In this document: piece by piece, positions 1-13,589 of the stretch
Layout of the letters: each line of letters begins with the position of its first letter
Numbering within the stretch: the stretch's first letter is position 1
Assembly (NCBI GenBank): GCA_000226015.1
Contig: JH153296.1
Span: 50,108 to 114,107, forward strand
Direction of reading: 5' to 3'
DNA: 64,000 nt
Source: Mnemiopsis leidyi
Lineage: Eukaryota; Ctenophora; Tentaculata; Lobata; Bolinopsidae
Program-made: the position numbers and the translations under genes
The notes under the pieces: model-generated
What the model was told of the DNA's origin: nothing
The model's input: the letters and a program-made list of their open reading frames with translations, nothing else
The model's database searches: none

Positions 1-129
1 AACCCCCTTAACCGGCATAGAATCATATATTGCAGAGTGCAATGTTGTCGACCAAGGTTAACATTTTACATCTTTACTATACTGTCTTACTGTGCGAATG
101 GTTGTCTTACATCGCATCCACTTCAACAC

Positions 130-171
130 GATTTTTAGAGTGCCAATGTCGACATTGGCACTCTAAAAATC
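130..171. repeat. perfect 42-bp palindrome
   Basis: The two 21-base halves are exact reverse complements around a central GTCGAC. Each half reads GATTTTTAGAGTGCCAATGT plus one base. There is no spacer. It could be a cruciform-forming site, a very short fold-back element or an assembly fold-back. Confidence 0.9.
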
Positions 172-1184
172 TAACCATCAATAACCCAAGGAAAAAGAGA
201 GGTTTAAAGACCCAAAGTCCAATAAGGTAGTAGGGGTTGTCAGGTTGTGTGGGCTTAGTTCAATTATTATTAGTAATCCTATTCATACTTTCTATTTGCG
301 GCGAAAAAATCAAAGGAGATATTGACTTCTTCTCCCCCCCTCCCCCATTATCATACCTATGAAAAAGGAAATAAAAAGAGGAATTTTTTTTCTAGAGAAT
401 GGACTTCCTTGAATCAGGTGAGAGTATTGCGAAAGTGTTGATTTTCCCTGCTATTAAGTAACAAAGCGTTTTTTCTTTTGATTTGTCTTATCTAACTAGT
501 TAATGCTTCATCGCTGACAGTACATGACAAGACAAATTGGCGACACTTGCCCAGTTCTATACTATCTTATAATAGCTTTCATGCACAACGCTATTCGGCC
601 ATTGCTTATGCTAAGTTATGCTTTCGTACTTTTAAATTTAACTTAAGAGTTAATTGTTTTAACTATAAAACTTATTTTTATAACTAAAACTTACATATTA
701 TCATACAGTAGTATTAATTGTTTTGATTGTGTCCCTGATGTTGTTTGTGTGAATAATACTGATGTCAGTGTATTATCACCATGTCAGAACCACGATTAAG
801 TAAGAAAGAGTTATGTAATCTTCGCCCAATTCCTGTGAACGTCATCCGAAGTGACGGTTATGGGAACAGGGAATTACGTTACATCTAACTCGATAAAGAA
901 ATCAAAATCATGGGACTAGTAAAAAGTTGTGTAAAGTACGATCTACACTTTCAATTATCGCTTGATAATCCTTTTCGTTAGTGACTTGATAATCAATGTC
1001 TTATCGCTTTCATGAAATTAACTTGAATCCTTCCTTCACACACTTGAGGTTATTGTGGTTAATGTACAGATTGGTTATTTTTGGCGAGGACTTCCGATTT
1101 CTAGAAGATAAGAGTTGCCCCCAACAAGGCGCATGGACTTTACTCTCAGATCCCGAATAACGGTGTAAGATTACCGATCACATG

Positions 1185-1296
1185 CTGCACGTGACTCGGT
1201 CACGTGCAGAGAGGCAAACATACCTGTATACGCGCACGACGCACGTGACAGTCATGTGATGCCCACGTGACTGCGCGTGACCGAGTCACGTGCAAC
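1185..1296. promoter_or_regulatory. cluster of CACGTG E-boxes in inverted arrangement
   Basis: Within about 110 bases the motif CACGTG occurs five times, with a further near match (CATGTG). The block begins with TGCACGTGACTCGGTCACGT and ends with its approximate reverse complement, GCGTGACCGAGTCACGTGCA, so it is also an inverted repeat. CACGTG is bound by bHLH factors of the USF, MITF/TFE, Myc/Max and HES/HEY classes. It lies about 1.5 kb upstream of the tetraspanin start codon. An enhancer role is inference. Confidence 0.4.
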
Positions 1297-2789
1297 AAAT
1301 CTTCTAGCGTGTACACGTCAGCCGGTAGGGAAGTAGATATGTTTCTTACCGTATAGTCTTGTGCTTGTGAATTGTGTCTGCTCTCTCCACCTCTGCTCGG
1401 TTGACACTTAGGATTCATTGTCTGCTTGCAATTTTCCAGCTTTAGTCTGATTTTCCGCTCTGAAATTTTGTAGGTTACCAGATTTTGCGAACCACACTCT
1501 TAAGAAACTGATAAATTAAAATGTTTTTCCTATCGTTAAGAGGAAGTCCATAAGTCAATCGTAATTCTGAGAACCTTCGACAGCTGTTCGAGCAACTGTT
1601 TTAGATATACACGGCTTCTGTAACAGTTGACGGGTCGATTGATAAGAAACGATCTGTCGCGCTTGATGATCGAGAAAAGTTTACCTGTCAAAATCATGGC
1701 TACGGAAATTAATTGGACATTTGCCATTGAGCTTATTTATAGAGTCAAAAATGCCATAAATATTCGCTAGGACTTTGGAAATACCGCCATGAATGTTTAA
1801 ATTCCAAATACTAGCCTGTAAATGTGATTACTATAATTCAGACGCTTGCTGAGTGACTGAGTGAACAAGTGTTCCATTTGAGCATTAAACGTGTAGCCAC
1901 TCGCCTCTTCTTTCGCTTTTGAATGGTATCACAGATTAAGATTTTTAAAAACTATGTTGTTATAGTTCATCGCCTCATCGGTCTGCCTTTTGCTTTCGGC
2001 CGAATATTCATATAGATTTCATACGTTTTCATACATTTTCTCTAGCAATTTCAGTTACTTTTTCAAATATTTCATAACTGAGTTAGTTCCATATACTAAT
2101 TATATAACATTTGTAAAATACACCGAACTGCCAACGTAAGTCTTATAAAAGTTTGTCACCGTTGCAAGATCCCTGTCTATATGTTACTAGTTTAAAACCC
2201 ACTCTGCAGAAAAGACGAGGACCGAATTTCTTTAGACCCTGCATTAGCTGCAACTAAGTTTGCAGCTTCGTTAGAGAAAATGTAATTAGAACTAGGATAA
2301 CTTAATTTTACATTCACGCATGATGTAAAACATTATCAATTTTATCAGACTCAGACCTTGTGATCGCGTAAACCCACACTGCTGGAATAACGGACACTAT
2401 TTTATGACAATATTAACTTTTACTTTTTATGACAATATTAACTTTTCACTGCCTTTTTAAACTGTCTGGTGTAACATCTTAACTAGAAAGTTCTGATCGA
2501 ACAGTTTATTGAATATGAATAGGCGTTTCAAATTTAGTCAGAGTAATTGAGTTTCGGGAGAATACAGACACGGTCACAGAGTCTCTTTGAGTTTCTCGCT
2601 AGCTCGTTCTCTTTGTGGGTTTTGTCAAGATGGAGACGGGTGTAAGATTTAATTCTATGTAGCCCCGTGTATTTTTGTACAGCAATATGTCAGGGTAGGT
2701 TGATAGCCTGTGATTTTATTAATTTATTGATTACAGTTATTGCCTTGTACTGCTCACATCCTACTCTATGACTTTAAGTTAAGGTAAAG

Positions 2790-5700
2790 ATGAACAGTTT
2801 ACAAGTTTGTTGTGGGGAGTTTATCCGGATAATCCTCTTCGTTCTCAACTTTATATTCTGGGCGGCTGGTGGTGTGATTCTCGGAGTTGGTATCTATGTC
2901 AAGGTAACCAGATAACTGTTTTTAGTCGTTTTTATAATTCATTTTTTACACTTCTTTAGACACTTAGACAGCGAATTTACTCGGTTATGCTTTCTGTGAG
3001 GGATCCAAATTTCTAAATTTTGCATGTAGAATATTTCCACAAGTTAATCCCCCCCCCCCCAGGTTCAAGTAGACAATCTGGTGGGAGTTACCGTCTCACA
3101 CGACACCCTGAACACCTCCGCTCTCTTCCTCATCACTCTCGGCTGTATCGTCTTCGTCGTCGGTAAGTTTATTAATGTACATTGTACACTTTATACATTG
3201 TACACTTTAAACATTGTACAGTGTATACACTATACATTGTACACTGTACACTTTATACATTGTACAGTGTAAACATTATTCATTGTACACTGTACACTTT
3301 ATACATTGTACAGTGGATGCATTATACATTGTACAGTGTATACACTATACATTTTACAGTGTATACAATATACATGGTACAGTGTATACAATATACATTG
3401 TACAGTGTATACATTTTACAGTTTATACATTATACATTGTACAGTGTATACACTTAACATTGTACAGTGTATACACTATACATTGTACAGTGTATACACT
3501 TAACATTGTACAGTTTATACACTATACATTGTACAGTGTATACACTATACATTGTACAGTGTATACACTATACATAGTACAGTGTATACACTATACATTG
3601 TACAATGCAGTTGAAGTGTTCAGGTTTCTCTGCTTTGACTAAACCTGGTTAAAAAGTACATATAAGTGTCCCAACTCTATACCCATTACCTAATTTTAAC
3701 TTCGCTTACAGTTTGCCAATGATTAACGTACTCATTTAACAATGTATGACGACTTTAAAATTTGTCATACTGTCATTATCCAGCATTCTGCTTTGGTTGT
3801 CATTCAAAACACCCAGCCGTAAAACAAGTAGAAATAACAAACAAGCAAGCTCACAGCCCAACCCAGGTCTGCTGGGTTGCTGTGGATCTCTCACCCAGAA
3901 CCGATGTATGCTCCTTCTCTACTTCTCCCTTGTCACAATCATCTTCCTGGGCGAGATCGCTCTAGCTATCGCTGTCTACGCTAACAAGGACACTGTCACT
4001 CAATCTATCAAGTCAGTTTGTAAACATAGTGGCGTCATGTCACGTGGTCTAAATCAAGTCTTGCCAGGCCATGTAATCAGTTAAATAAAGGACGTCAGAA
4101 TTCAGATTTCTTGGAATCTTGGGGAAAGGTCGGAAACTTTTTATCATCATGTGTCCGGGATTAACCTATGGGAAGCCAATGAATGAAAAATACGACCATC
4201 AAATTTAAGAAACACAGTCACGTGATAGAAAAGGTTTCCGACTTCAAATCAAAAATTTACGAATTTCGAAAACTTCCATCTCACGATTCTTGCTTCAGGG
4301 ACCAATTCAGTGACTGTATGGGCAAGTACGACAACACTACCACACCCAACAATGTCTGCAAAGACGCCATCGACAGTGTCCAGGTCGGTTGCTCACAAAA
4401 ATATCTCTTAAAATAAAAAAGGCAGACCTTTTTCTTTAACTTCACATTCCTTAACAATACCCCTCTCACTCCCACACCCTTCTATCTTTCTACACCGACA
4501 ATTTTCTAGAGCGTGCTGCATTGCTGCGGAGTTAACAAAACAACTGACTGGAAGGATTACAACCATCCTCTAGCTCCTCCGGAGAGTTGCTGTGAGGATC
4601 AGACGAAGTGCAACTACTCTACCGCTTACCAAGATGGATGTTTCACTGTCATCAGTAAGTTAGAGATATTCTAAATTCTTATCAGGCAGATTCTATACTT
4701 CAGTTTGAATGCAGACTAGTCCGATTCTATACTTTAGTTCGACTCAAACTTTTCGCAAACATTTTTCCATCAATTCAAATAGTAAACAGTTTCCCGTACA
4801 CAGAACCTCTCATCGTACCTTTTTCAGACACGTTCGTGAACCACAACGCTAAGTACATCGGTTTTGGAGTTTTGGGTGTTGCTCTGGTGGAACTTCTGGG
4901 AATGAGTCTTGCTTGTTACCTCAGGTTTGTGTGCTACTGCTGTATAGTTGTAAAAAGATTTAAAGGTATCATGGTGGTTGTCATGGTAACATGGTGGTTG
5001 TCATGGTAACATGGTGGTTGTAATTGTAACATGGTGGTTTGCATTGTAACATGGTGGTTGTAATTGTAACATGGTGGTTTGCATTGGCATTGTAACATGG
5101 TGGTTTTCATTGTAAAATAGTGGTTGTCATGGTAACACGGTGGTTGTCATGGTAACACGGTGGTTGTCATGGTAACATGGTGGTTGTAATGGTAACATGG
5201 TGGTTGTAATTGTAACATGGTGGTGTGCATTGTAACATGGTGGTTTTCATTGTAAAATAGTGGTTGCCATGGTATCATGGTGGTTGTCATGGTAACATTG
5301 TGGTTGTCATGGTAACGTGGTGGTTGTCATTAAAACATGGTAATTTTCATTGTAACATGGTGATTATCATACTCATGGTAACATTTTAGTTTACTTTTGA
5401 GTATCTAACTAGACTTCTGCAATATGCGAGGATATTTTGCAGTGCAATATACATGCAGAGTTAAATGACACCTAACACTCCGAACAAATGAAATGTGACT
5501 GTGTTTGAATTGCTTCTCTCGTGTAAAGCTCTATGTAGATCTAACGTTACTAACTGAATGTGCAATTATGCGCCCTCGAATTAAAGTCGTAAGCCGTTAG
5601 AATATAACAGTTGCCCTCATGCAAAGGGAGGCCCTACAAATTGCTATTAACCAGACTTTGCTGTTATTACCTGAACTTTACAGCTAACTTTTCTAACAAT

Positions 5701-6532
5701 TTGACAAATCTCAGGACGTTCATCATAAAGAGAACAGAGTATTTAGAGCCCCATGCTGCATAGATCCTATAGGTACCTCGCATGCAGCCGAAATTAAAAT
5801 TACTAAACACGATGCATGAATTCATGAAGTTTAAGTCAGTAATGATTCTCAGCATGAAGCTAAGATTGGCTACAAAACATGTAATCTATTATATTCTCTA
5901 TACTATTCTCTATTATATTCTCTATACGCAAAGCATGCCTATTTATCTAATTTTATTGATAATCGTTGGACATGTTGATTTTCAAATCTGACGGCAATAT
6001 AAGATCTGTTGAATTTAAATCCAGTATCTACAAAATTATGATTTGAGAGTGACCAAGTGTTAACATAAGCTTACAGGACATTAATTGCTTACATTACTAT
6101 ATAGTAAATCTATGTAATTGTGCATTCATTGAGATAGTGGCTAAGAGTAAGACTCGAATACTGAGATAAAACTCTCACAATTTTTTAGGACTCGCTCAAC
6201 AGATTCGTTATTGAAACATACTTTGTCTCATATGAATGATAGAATTTGATATAATTTTTGGGATAAACTTAATTTTTGTATTTTGTCAAGCAAAATCGTA
6301 AAGGAAACATAACAGATCATAAGTCCGTCCCCATATTGGCCATGATTCAAAAACTTTTGTGTTGCAAAACTCCTAGTCCCGTAGTCCAGACATATAGGTC
6401 TCACGGAGGTTTTCCTAACTGATACTCCTTGTCCAAGGCCCCAGCTTATAAAGGGGGTTATTCCTAACTCCACACTCTTGCAGGACCTACATAATGAAGA
6501 GGGACGACTACGAACAGCCCTACACGGTGTAA
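2790..6532 (+). CDS. tetraspanin family membrane protein
   Basis: Four-pass membrane scaffold protein of the tetraspanin family, which organises receptors and adhesion proteins into membrane microdomains. Seven exons: 2790-2903, 3063-3162, 3867-4015, 4234-4383, 4510-4654, 4828-4924, 6484-6532. All phases agree, giving 267 residues. TM1 carries LFVLNFIFWAAGGVILGVGI, the family hallmark. TM3 follows the GLLGCCGS motif. The large extracellular loop has CCG (residues 176-178), ESCC (196-199) and GC (214-215), the diagnostic cysteine pattern. TM4 is followed by a short tail ending in YEQPYTV. The chosen ATG starts the family's usual short cytosolic tail. Exon 2 follows a 12-C tract. The exon 4 acceptor is the least certain boundary. 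Introns 2 and 6 hold satellite arrays. The closest paralogue class is not determined. Confidence 0.93.
3175..3608. repeat. 23-bp palindromic satellite in tetraspanin intron 2
   Basis: About 18 tandem copies of a 23-bp unit with core ACAGTGTATACACTATACA. The unit is nearly its own reverse complement, so each can fold. It fills most of the intron between exons 2 and 3. The long open frames across it are by-products of a repeat lacking stop codons and are not genes. It is closely related to the array at 11327-12325. Confidence 0.9.
4964..5385. repeat. 20-bp minisatellite in tetraspanin intron 6
   Basis: Roughly 20 copies of a degenerate unit reading ATGGTGGTTGTCATGGTAAC, starting about 40 bases after the exon 6 donor. 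Copies vary at the GTCAT/GTAAT/GCATT positions. It explains part of the unusual length (1559 bases) of this intron. Confidence 0.9.
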
Positions 6533-6545
6533 AACTAAATACTTA

Positions 6546-6551
6546 AATAAA
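6546..6551 (+). terminator. polyadenylation signal of the tetraspanin gene
   Basis: AATAAA lies 14 bases after the TAA stop. A second AATAAA at 7076-7081 would give a more usual 3' UTR of about 550 bases, so either may be used. Confidence 0.5.
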
Positions 6552-8749
6552 GCGAGGGACAGTATGCACTGACTCACGGTGCAGCTACCTACACATCACT
6601 ACTTAGCGTTGCCATAGAAACTGAGAAATTCTAATAGCTGAATATTAGGTTTAGCTTTGCACGGGACTATTTTCAAACCACACTTTTCGAACCTGTACAT
6701 GATATTAATGTTCGACGACTAAATGTTCAATTCATGTGGCTAATGACGGTTATTTTTATGATTTTATAATTTTATACAAAAGAAAAAGAAAAACTGATCA
6801 CATTTTAATAACTGTCGGCATGATTTAATGCATATAAATTTCTACTTTTTGCTATAAATTTTTTTACAAATAATTGGTTAAACTCTTATACTTTTCCCCA
6901 TCAATCAATTTTTAAAATAACCTTTGTACATCATAATTTAAACCCCATGAAATTCAATTATACTCGTCAACCTGGGTGTTAATGTTATATATTTTCAAAA
7001 AATCACAATAGTTTCGCTTTGTGTACCGAATTAGAGTCTCACGGGAACAAACACAGCAGGATCGTGATCAGGTTAAATAAAGCTGCATTTCCATCGTACT
7101 TACAAATCTACAGACCAAAGTTAGAACCACGTGACACTAAAAACCACCGAAATTAACAGCAGCTCTGGCCTGACTCATCTCACACAAAGAACACATCTCT
7201 TGTACCAGTTGTCATAGCCCGCGTTCATAAGGGATAATCTATAAGTCTGGAGCGAAGCAGCCTCTGCCATCAGAAGTTTGACTTCCCATTTCTATGATTA
7301 AATCGCTAGTAGATTTTTAGTTTCTACGCGGGTCGCTCTTTGGCATTTGTCTTCGTATGAGACCACCTTGATGAATTCAGGGCGAGAGATTTCTATAAGC
7401 ATAGAAATGACGTGAGCTTTTTTGAAAAGCAGTAAGATATGACTAATTGCAATCTTCTGGAGGGTGATAGTTTTTGTGCTCTTAGTAGTTGGAGTTTTAG
7501 TCAGAGGAAGTAGGAACCGCGTTATATACAATGGGCATGTTGTAAGAAGGGGTAGTAGCAATCACCAATGGAACATGTTCTTTCTTGGCATTGCTCGCTC
7601 TGTCTCACAATCATACATGTGCAATTGTGAACCCCTTCATTGGAACTATTATATATAGGAGCCTTCCGTAAAGGCCTTTAATTTGATTGATTATGTCAAA
7701 TCACAAATGTCAATCCAAGATCGACAGTACAAATTAGTATTAATACTATGACACGCGACAAGTTTCAAAATAGCCAGGAACTCTATAAACATCGTGTATA
7801 ACATGCCACATAAGCATCACTACCATCACTACCAGTCATCAGAATGTCGGCTGTATTGCACCGCATGACATTGAGTATTGACTGACATGATCTTTCGGTC
7901 ATCGCAGCATGACCGTCGTGAAAATGAACTTCTCATGTTAACCATGAGACAACTTCACTCCAACTTGAAGGGTTATTCTGAATGAAAAATCCCTTGCGAC
8001 GACTTGACGTTTCTTCGGGCCAATCTCACAGCTGGTCTACGGATCTACCGCTAAGATTTGGGATTATAAAGTCATATCGAGTAAATTGCATCTTCATTTC
8101 AACACGTTCATTCATCTGATTGGAACATATCTATCTCATTATTCTTTCTTGCTGCAGATAAACTGTCAAAAGTCACTGCCATTTCTCTGATCAGAGTCAT
8201 TTCTTATCCGACTGTTTTTGCTTTATTTGATTTCGTGCAGAGATATTGAGTTTCACTGCCAAGATAAAACCAAGCTTTTCTTTGTCTATAATCTTTACTC
8301 TATAGTTTACTGAGATATGTTTTATATTTTAGATAATTTCACTTGTCCAGTGTGCTTTATGGGTGGGATGAAGGATAAAACCTAAAATATTATTTAAAAC
8401 AATTCTAAAGTGAAAATTAGGCATATAGGAAGTGTTAAACTTAATGATCAAGTCCCTCGCGTCGTGTAAACGTTAACTGTCACGGACAGGGAGACGGCTG
8501 CAGGGAAAACTCAGACACTATTTATTTGATAGTGAACAAGCTTTTAGTAAACTCTCATAATTCCAAAATCATCAAAGGGGCAAGAAATTTGACAGACGTC
8601 GCATCTAATGTCACAAATCAAAAAGTCAAAACTTCACTTTCGGTCGCATCTAATTTCATTACCGTTCGAGAGAATCTCTCACAGTTTCACAGACCTTCAA
8701 CTTTTCTTGCCGAACATGATCTAAGCTATATATAACGTGCTTTACATCT

Positions 8750-8845
8750 CCTACAACTACAAGCTAGATTTTCCTACAAGCTAGATTTTCCTACAAGCTA
8801 GATTTTCCTACAAGCTAGATTTTCCTACAACTACAAGTTAGATTT
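8750..8845. repeat. 17-bp tandem repeat
   Basis: Four near-identical copies of CTACAAGCTAGATTTTC, flanked by partial copies reading CTACAACTACAAG. Function unknown. Confidence 0.9.
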
Positions 8846-9699
8846 GAAGCTAAACCCAGATAGTATCTTCAGCCAAAGGGCGATCTGTTGTATATGATTG
8901 TATTTGAAGTTGAGGATTATTATGTATTACGTTTAGCATGGCTATAAGTATATCTATTCGTAATTCTTTGACGCACCTTTGACGCACTTCACTTCTCAAC
9001 GACTCAACGATAAGGAAACAGCTGTATAAAGATGCTGAAATATGTTCCACATTCTAAATTTAGGAAAGTCGGAGAACTGAGGAACTGCATATGTAAGGTT
9101 AAGGAATGAAGACGGGCTAGTGTGCAATGTACATATTATGCGTATTGACAGCTTCTCTCTTGAGTTTTTGTTCAACATTCAACTACGCTATAGTACAGCA
9201 GTAGAAACTGTTTTTTTGTACTGTTATATACTATGAGGTAGTATTTGCTGTTTTGACTTTTGCCAACAGCCATGCAATAATGTTTAATTTGAAGAAATAT
9301 GGATATCTAACTTAGTTCTGCAACTTTAAGTTAGGTTACCTAATTATGTGATCCTATTCCTTATCCTTATCAACGTAAAATGAACTGCATTACTCCAGAC
9401 CACATCACCAAATTTCTTCAGCTAACCTAACTTACAGTGTGTTTAAATTTACTCTTACTTTGTACTGGTCAAGGATTAAGAGTGGTAGGAGAACATCTTT
9501 TCAATAAATCTTGGCGTTCATGGTTGTTACGCTCGGTGGTAGTTAGTATCGTCGAGTTTCCGTAGTTGCACAAGATTTTGTGCCCGAATTAATTTTCCGG
9601 ATTTTTCACATTAAATTTTCAGAAAAATAACTTTTAAAAAGATGCCAAATTTTAACCTCTAATTTCTTTACTAACACTTTTCGTAGCAAGAGTTAAAAC

Positions 9700-10060
9700 G
9701 CAATATACAGGCTGCGTAAAAAACGTGGATTCCGGCGGCGGAATTTATTCCGCCAGGTTCCCCGGCGGACTTTTTCCGCCAATTTATTTTTGTCGCGGTG
9801 ATACCCGACTCTCGCAGCTCAAAGCTGAACGAGATCGTTAGAACGGTAGACGGATATAATCTCGTCAAATTTATTGTGGCGGAACAGTTCTGCGGCGTTA
9901 AAATTCCGCCAAATTTTTTGTTACTATTCCGCCGAATAATTCCGCCAACTTGCGGAACTTACCTTTAAGTCTGACTCAGGCGGACTTTTCGGCGGATCCG
10001 CCAGAGTCCACCGAAATGAACGTTTTGGTGGAATCCGCGGCGGACAAAGTCCGCCGGTTT
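9700..10060. repeat. GGCGGA/TCCGCC-rich interspersed element
   Basis: About fifteen short blocks of TTCCGCC or GGCGGA in both orientations, in otherwise AT-rich DNA. Inside it, 9791-9866 on the minus strand carries GAGTCGGGTATCACCGCGAC and ATTATATCCGTCTACCGTTC, both seen elsewhere in the window (19355-19436, 20068-20291, 27768-27790). It looks like a non-coding mobile repeat with many internal inverted motifs. The boundaries are approximate. Confidence 0.6.
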
Positions 10061-11326
10061 TATTGCCGTAATCACCGTGGCCCAATGGTCATAATAACCA
10101 AATTTGGTCAAACTTAAAATTGTTAACTTAAATTTATTGGTAACACTTTCACATTTGTCTGATTCTTGGAAGAATTTATGGGCAAAATTTTTTTGACCAT
10201 ATAAACGACTGAGAAAATCCCGGGGTAAAATACGATATTTTCGTTGATCAGTAGTTGATGTAAAAAAGCTCGTTGAAAGAACAATAGTTTTATTATTGTT
10301 GTTATAGGGACTCACAAAACCCGAGGACATAGTTATGCCCTTACAAAACGACCAATTGTTTGACCATTGACCATGGCATGGAGTAGATCCCTGGATACAG
10401 GGTCAGAGCCTTAACCTCCACTCCCTAGACAACTAGAAGATAAATGGAGAAGATTAGTCCTGTACACTATACAGCCTGCATGTATAGACAGTGTATGATA
10501 GTGTATGCGCACAAAAACACAGTGCAATTCCTAAAGCACCAATCACATCACGAATCACAAACATGAGTGATCCTAGGCAACCAATCCGGTAACCTTGACA
10601 CCCCACGTGGTCCACAAGGTCAATGCAAGCTGTGTATTGTATACAGCAATTACAACCTTCAGGTACACGTATCGCCATGAATTGCTTAGCTGTGCGAGAG
10701 AGAGATTATAGAGAGGGGAGGGGGCAGCTGTATATTCTTACAAGTAGATGCAGGAAGATAATGGTATCGAGCGCTATTATAGCTACCTTGCCCGTCGTGT
10801 GCTATAAATTTTCCGGTTTTATGATATCACTATCGAAACCTTGATTTTACGTAGGGTCATATTAGACGCAACTGTGCGATCTTGAATTCCATTTTATTGC
10901 TTTTATTATGGATAAATAAACCCATCTAGAGTTATATGACACCTTTACGATTGATCTCAATTTAGGCATGATATATAGCCTTTCCTTTATGTAAGTCACG
11001 ACTCACGCTACTGTAATTGTTGAATTGATAAGGTAACGAAAACTGAAATATATAAAAAAGGTTGCTGGCCGAAGATTGCTTACAAAGCAAATCTAACCAG
11101 ATGCATTGCACCTATAGTGAATTCACGTGATAATCAAACTGCACACGCTAAACCCACATGTACAATAATTACACGTTTACCTACAGACAGCTGCATGTTT
11201 ACTTTGCTACGCTCTACGGAGCTTGTATAAGACATGAGTAATCTTCGTTTGGATATACCTAGACTGTGCTTGTACTGCTCTTGTCTTACTCAGCTACACT
11301 GGCTTTATTGCTTACGTGCATTCCTT

Positions 11327-12325
11327 TTTGTATACAGTACATCGTGCATGTAATACATGCATGCTGCTTGTATAATACACTGTACACTGTATACATTATA
11401 CAATGCTGTATTGTATACATTATACATGCTGTACAATGTATAAATTATACACTGTACATTGTATACATTATACACTTTACAGTGTTAACATAGTACACTG
11501 TACATTGTATACATTATACATGCTGTACAATGTATACATTATACACGTTACAGTGTTAACATCATACACTACATATTGTATACATTACACTGTACAATGT
11601 ATACATTATACACTGTACATTGTATACATTATACACTGCACATTGTATACATTATACACGTTACAGTGTTAACATCATACACTACATATTGTATACATTA
11701 TACACTTTACAGTGTTAACATAGTACACTGTACATTGTATACATTATACACACTGTACAGTGTTAACATAGTACACTGTACATTGTATACATTATACACT
11801 GTACAATGTATACATTATACACTGCACATTGTATACATTATAAACTGTACATTGTATACATTATACACTGCACATTGTACTGCGCATTGTTTACATTATA
11901 CATGCTGTACAATGTATACATTATACACGTTACAGTGTTAACATCATACACTACATATTGTATACATTATACACTGTACAATGTATACATTATACACTGC
12001 ACATTGTTTACATTATACACTGTACTTTGTATACATTATACACTTTACAGTGTTAACATAGTACACTTTACATTGTATACATTATACACTGCACATTGTA
12101 TAAATTATACACTGTACATTGTATATGTTATACACTGTACAGTGTTAACATTATACACCGCACATTGTATACATTATACACTGCATATTGTATACATTAT
12201 ACACTGTACAATGTATACATTATAAACTGTACATGGTATACATTATACACAAACTACAGTGTTTACATTATACACTGCAGATTGTATACATTATACACTG
12301 GACATTTTACTTCCCAGTACACTCC
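11327..12325. repeat. 1-kb array of the 23-bp palindromic satellite
   Basis: About forty copies of a 23-bp unit with core ACAATGTATACATTATACAC. It differs from the tetraspanin intron array mainly at three positions (G/A, C/T, T/C), so the two arrays are subfamilies of one satellite. Some copies are replaced by a GTTACAGTGTTAACATCATA variant in a higher-order pattern. The long reading frames over it are artefacts of composition. Confidence 0.92.
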
Positions 12326-13589
12326 ACGATAATTATAGACCTACACTCTATAATCTACACTCTACAGTCTACAATCTATATAGTCTACTAAACACTGTTA
12401 TATCTGTAAGTAAACTCCGCACTCTGCACTTGTTAGATCACACCACACTTCCTCTCATCAATGGTTCCAGCAGGATACAGTCTGTACAATAATAGATACA
12501 TTCCCTGGTTTCCTCGCAGTAACTCTACTTCTTCTGTTGTCTGTGCAGTTGTATATGATTTTGTAGCTCTGTAGTATGTATGCAGCTATATCTGTTATGT
12601 ATCCAGCTATATATAGGTATACCTTATTATTTATGGAGCTTTGTACGGTGTTAAGATCGTTCTTTCTTGCAAGCATTCATAATACAACTTTCGACTTCCA
12701 TTTTCTTCAGAGAAACTTTAGTATAAGAATTATAGTATAAGAATTAGTTGTTTGTATACCTTATTGCACCGGTCAGACTTCCCGGTTTATTCATGAAGAT
12801 TGTTTCGTCAGAGCACATTTCCATGGGTTAAACATGTAAGCTATACAAATGTCGTGCTATATTATAGCGGTAGAGGGTTAAGTACGAGTTTAGTACTTTA
12901 CTCAGCACTACTATACCAGTTATAATGATTGTAGTTACTTCATATGCCATACTATATCAAATATTCATACCAAACTTAAATGCAGTTTTAATCTTTTAAG
13001 GTTGTTTTAATCGTTATTTTCGTAAATGAGAGGGTCTGAGTTTAGTAAATAATCGTATTGATTTTGCTGGGCCAGGATTAATTTTACATCTACTTATCTC
13101 GAATTACCGCTTACCAACATTTTGCTTGAGAATAGGAGCGCAATTTGTACTGTTTATAAGGTTTCTTGAACGTCACGATGCCGATGAGTTGCACATATAA
13201 TTAATCGCCTGTATAGTGGGCTGTGAAAGTGACCTTATTTACCAACACGGTCCACTGAATAGTTTTCTCCGGCTCTACTCCAAGACCCAAGTTATATTAT
13301 CGATGATTTCCCGCGGTGCACCGACTGTGCTGTTGAGCAACAAAATGTCAACTCTTAACCTATCATTGATAAATATCCATGTAGACAGCATCGTTTTTCA
13401 GTCATATCCACCAGAATCGTAATTTGCAATTACTTATTACATTGTTGTCTAGGTTATAGGTACATGAAATTTCTATTCCGACTCGACTTCTTCACTTTCT
13501 CTTTTTAGTTTTTTAGTTTTTATCATGTAACATTAAGTCATTTACATGACCAAGCAAGGAGAACAATCTTTATAATCGCATCTACAATC

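Larger units (their letters stand above)
1..2789. other. intergenic region left of the tetraspanin gene
   Basis: I see no protein-coding exon here. The stretch is AT-rich with short chance reading frames only. It holds a perfect 42-bp palindrome (130-171) and a CACGTG cluster (1185-1296), listed separately. The tetraspanin promoter should lie in its right part, but no TATA box or initiator stands out. Confidence 0.6.

Noticed and set aside
3081-3642. Several overlapping open frames rich in Tyr, Cys, His and Ile
   Set aside because: They are translations of the 23-bp satellite in an intron; the unit has no stop in some frames. No start context, splice or family support.
9965-10330. Minus-strand frame of 121 codons
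   Set aside because: Overlaps the GGCGGA repeat, has no recognisable domain and no splice context.
11266-12391. Long open frames of VYTLYTVHCIHY type
   Set aside because: Same satellite origin as above; not coding.
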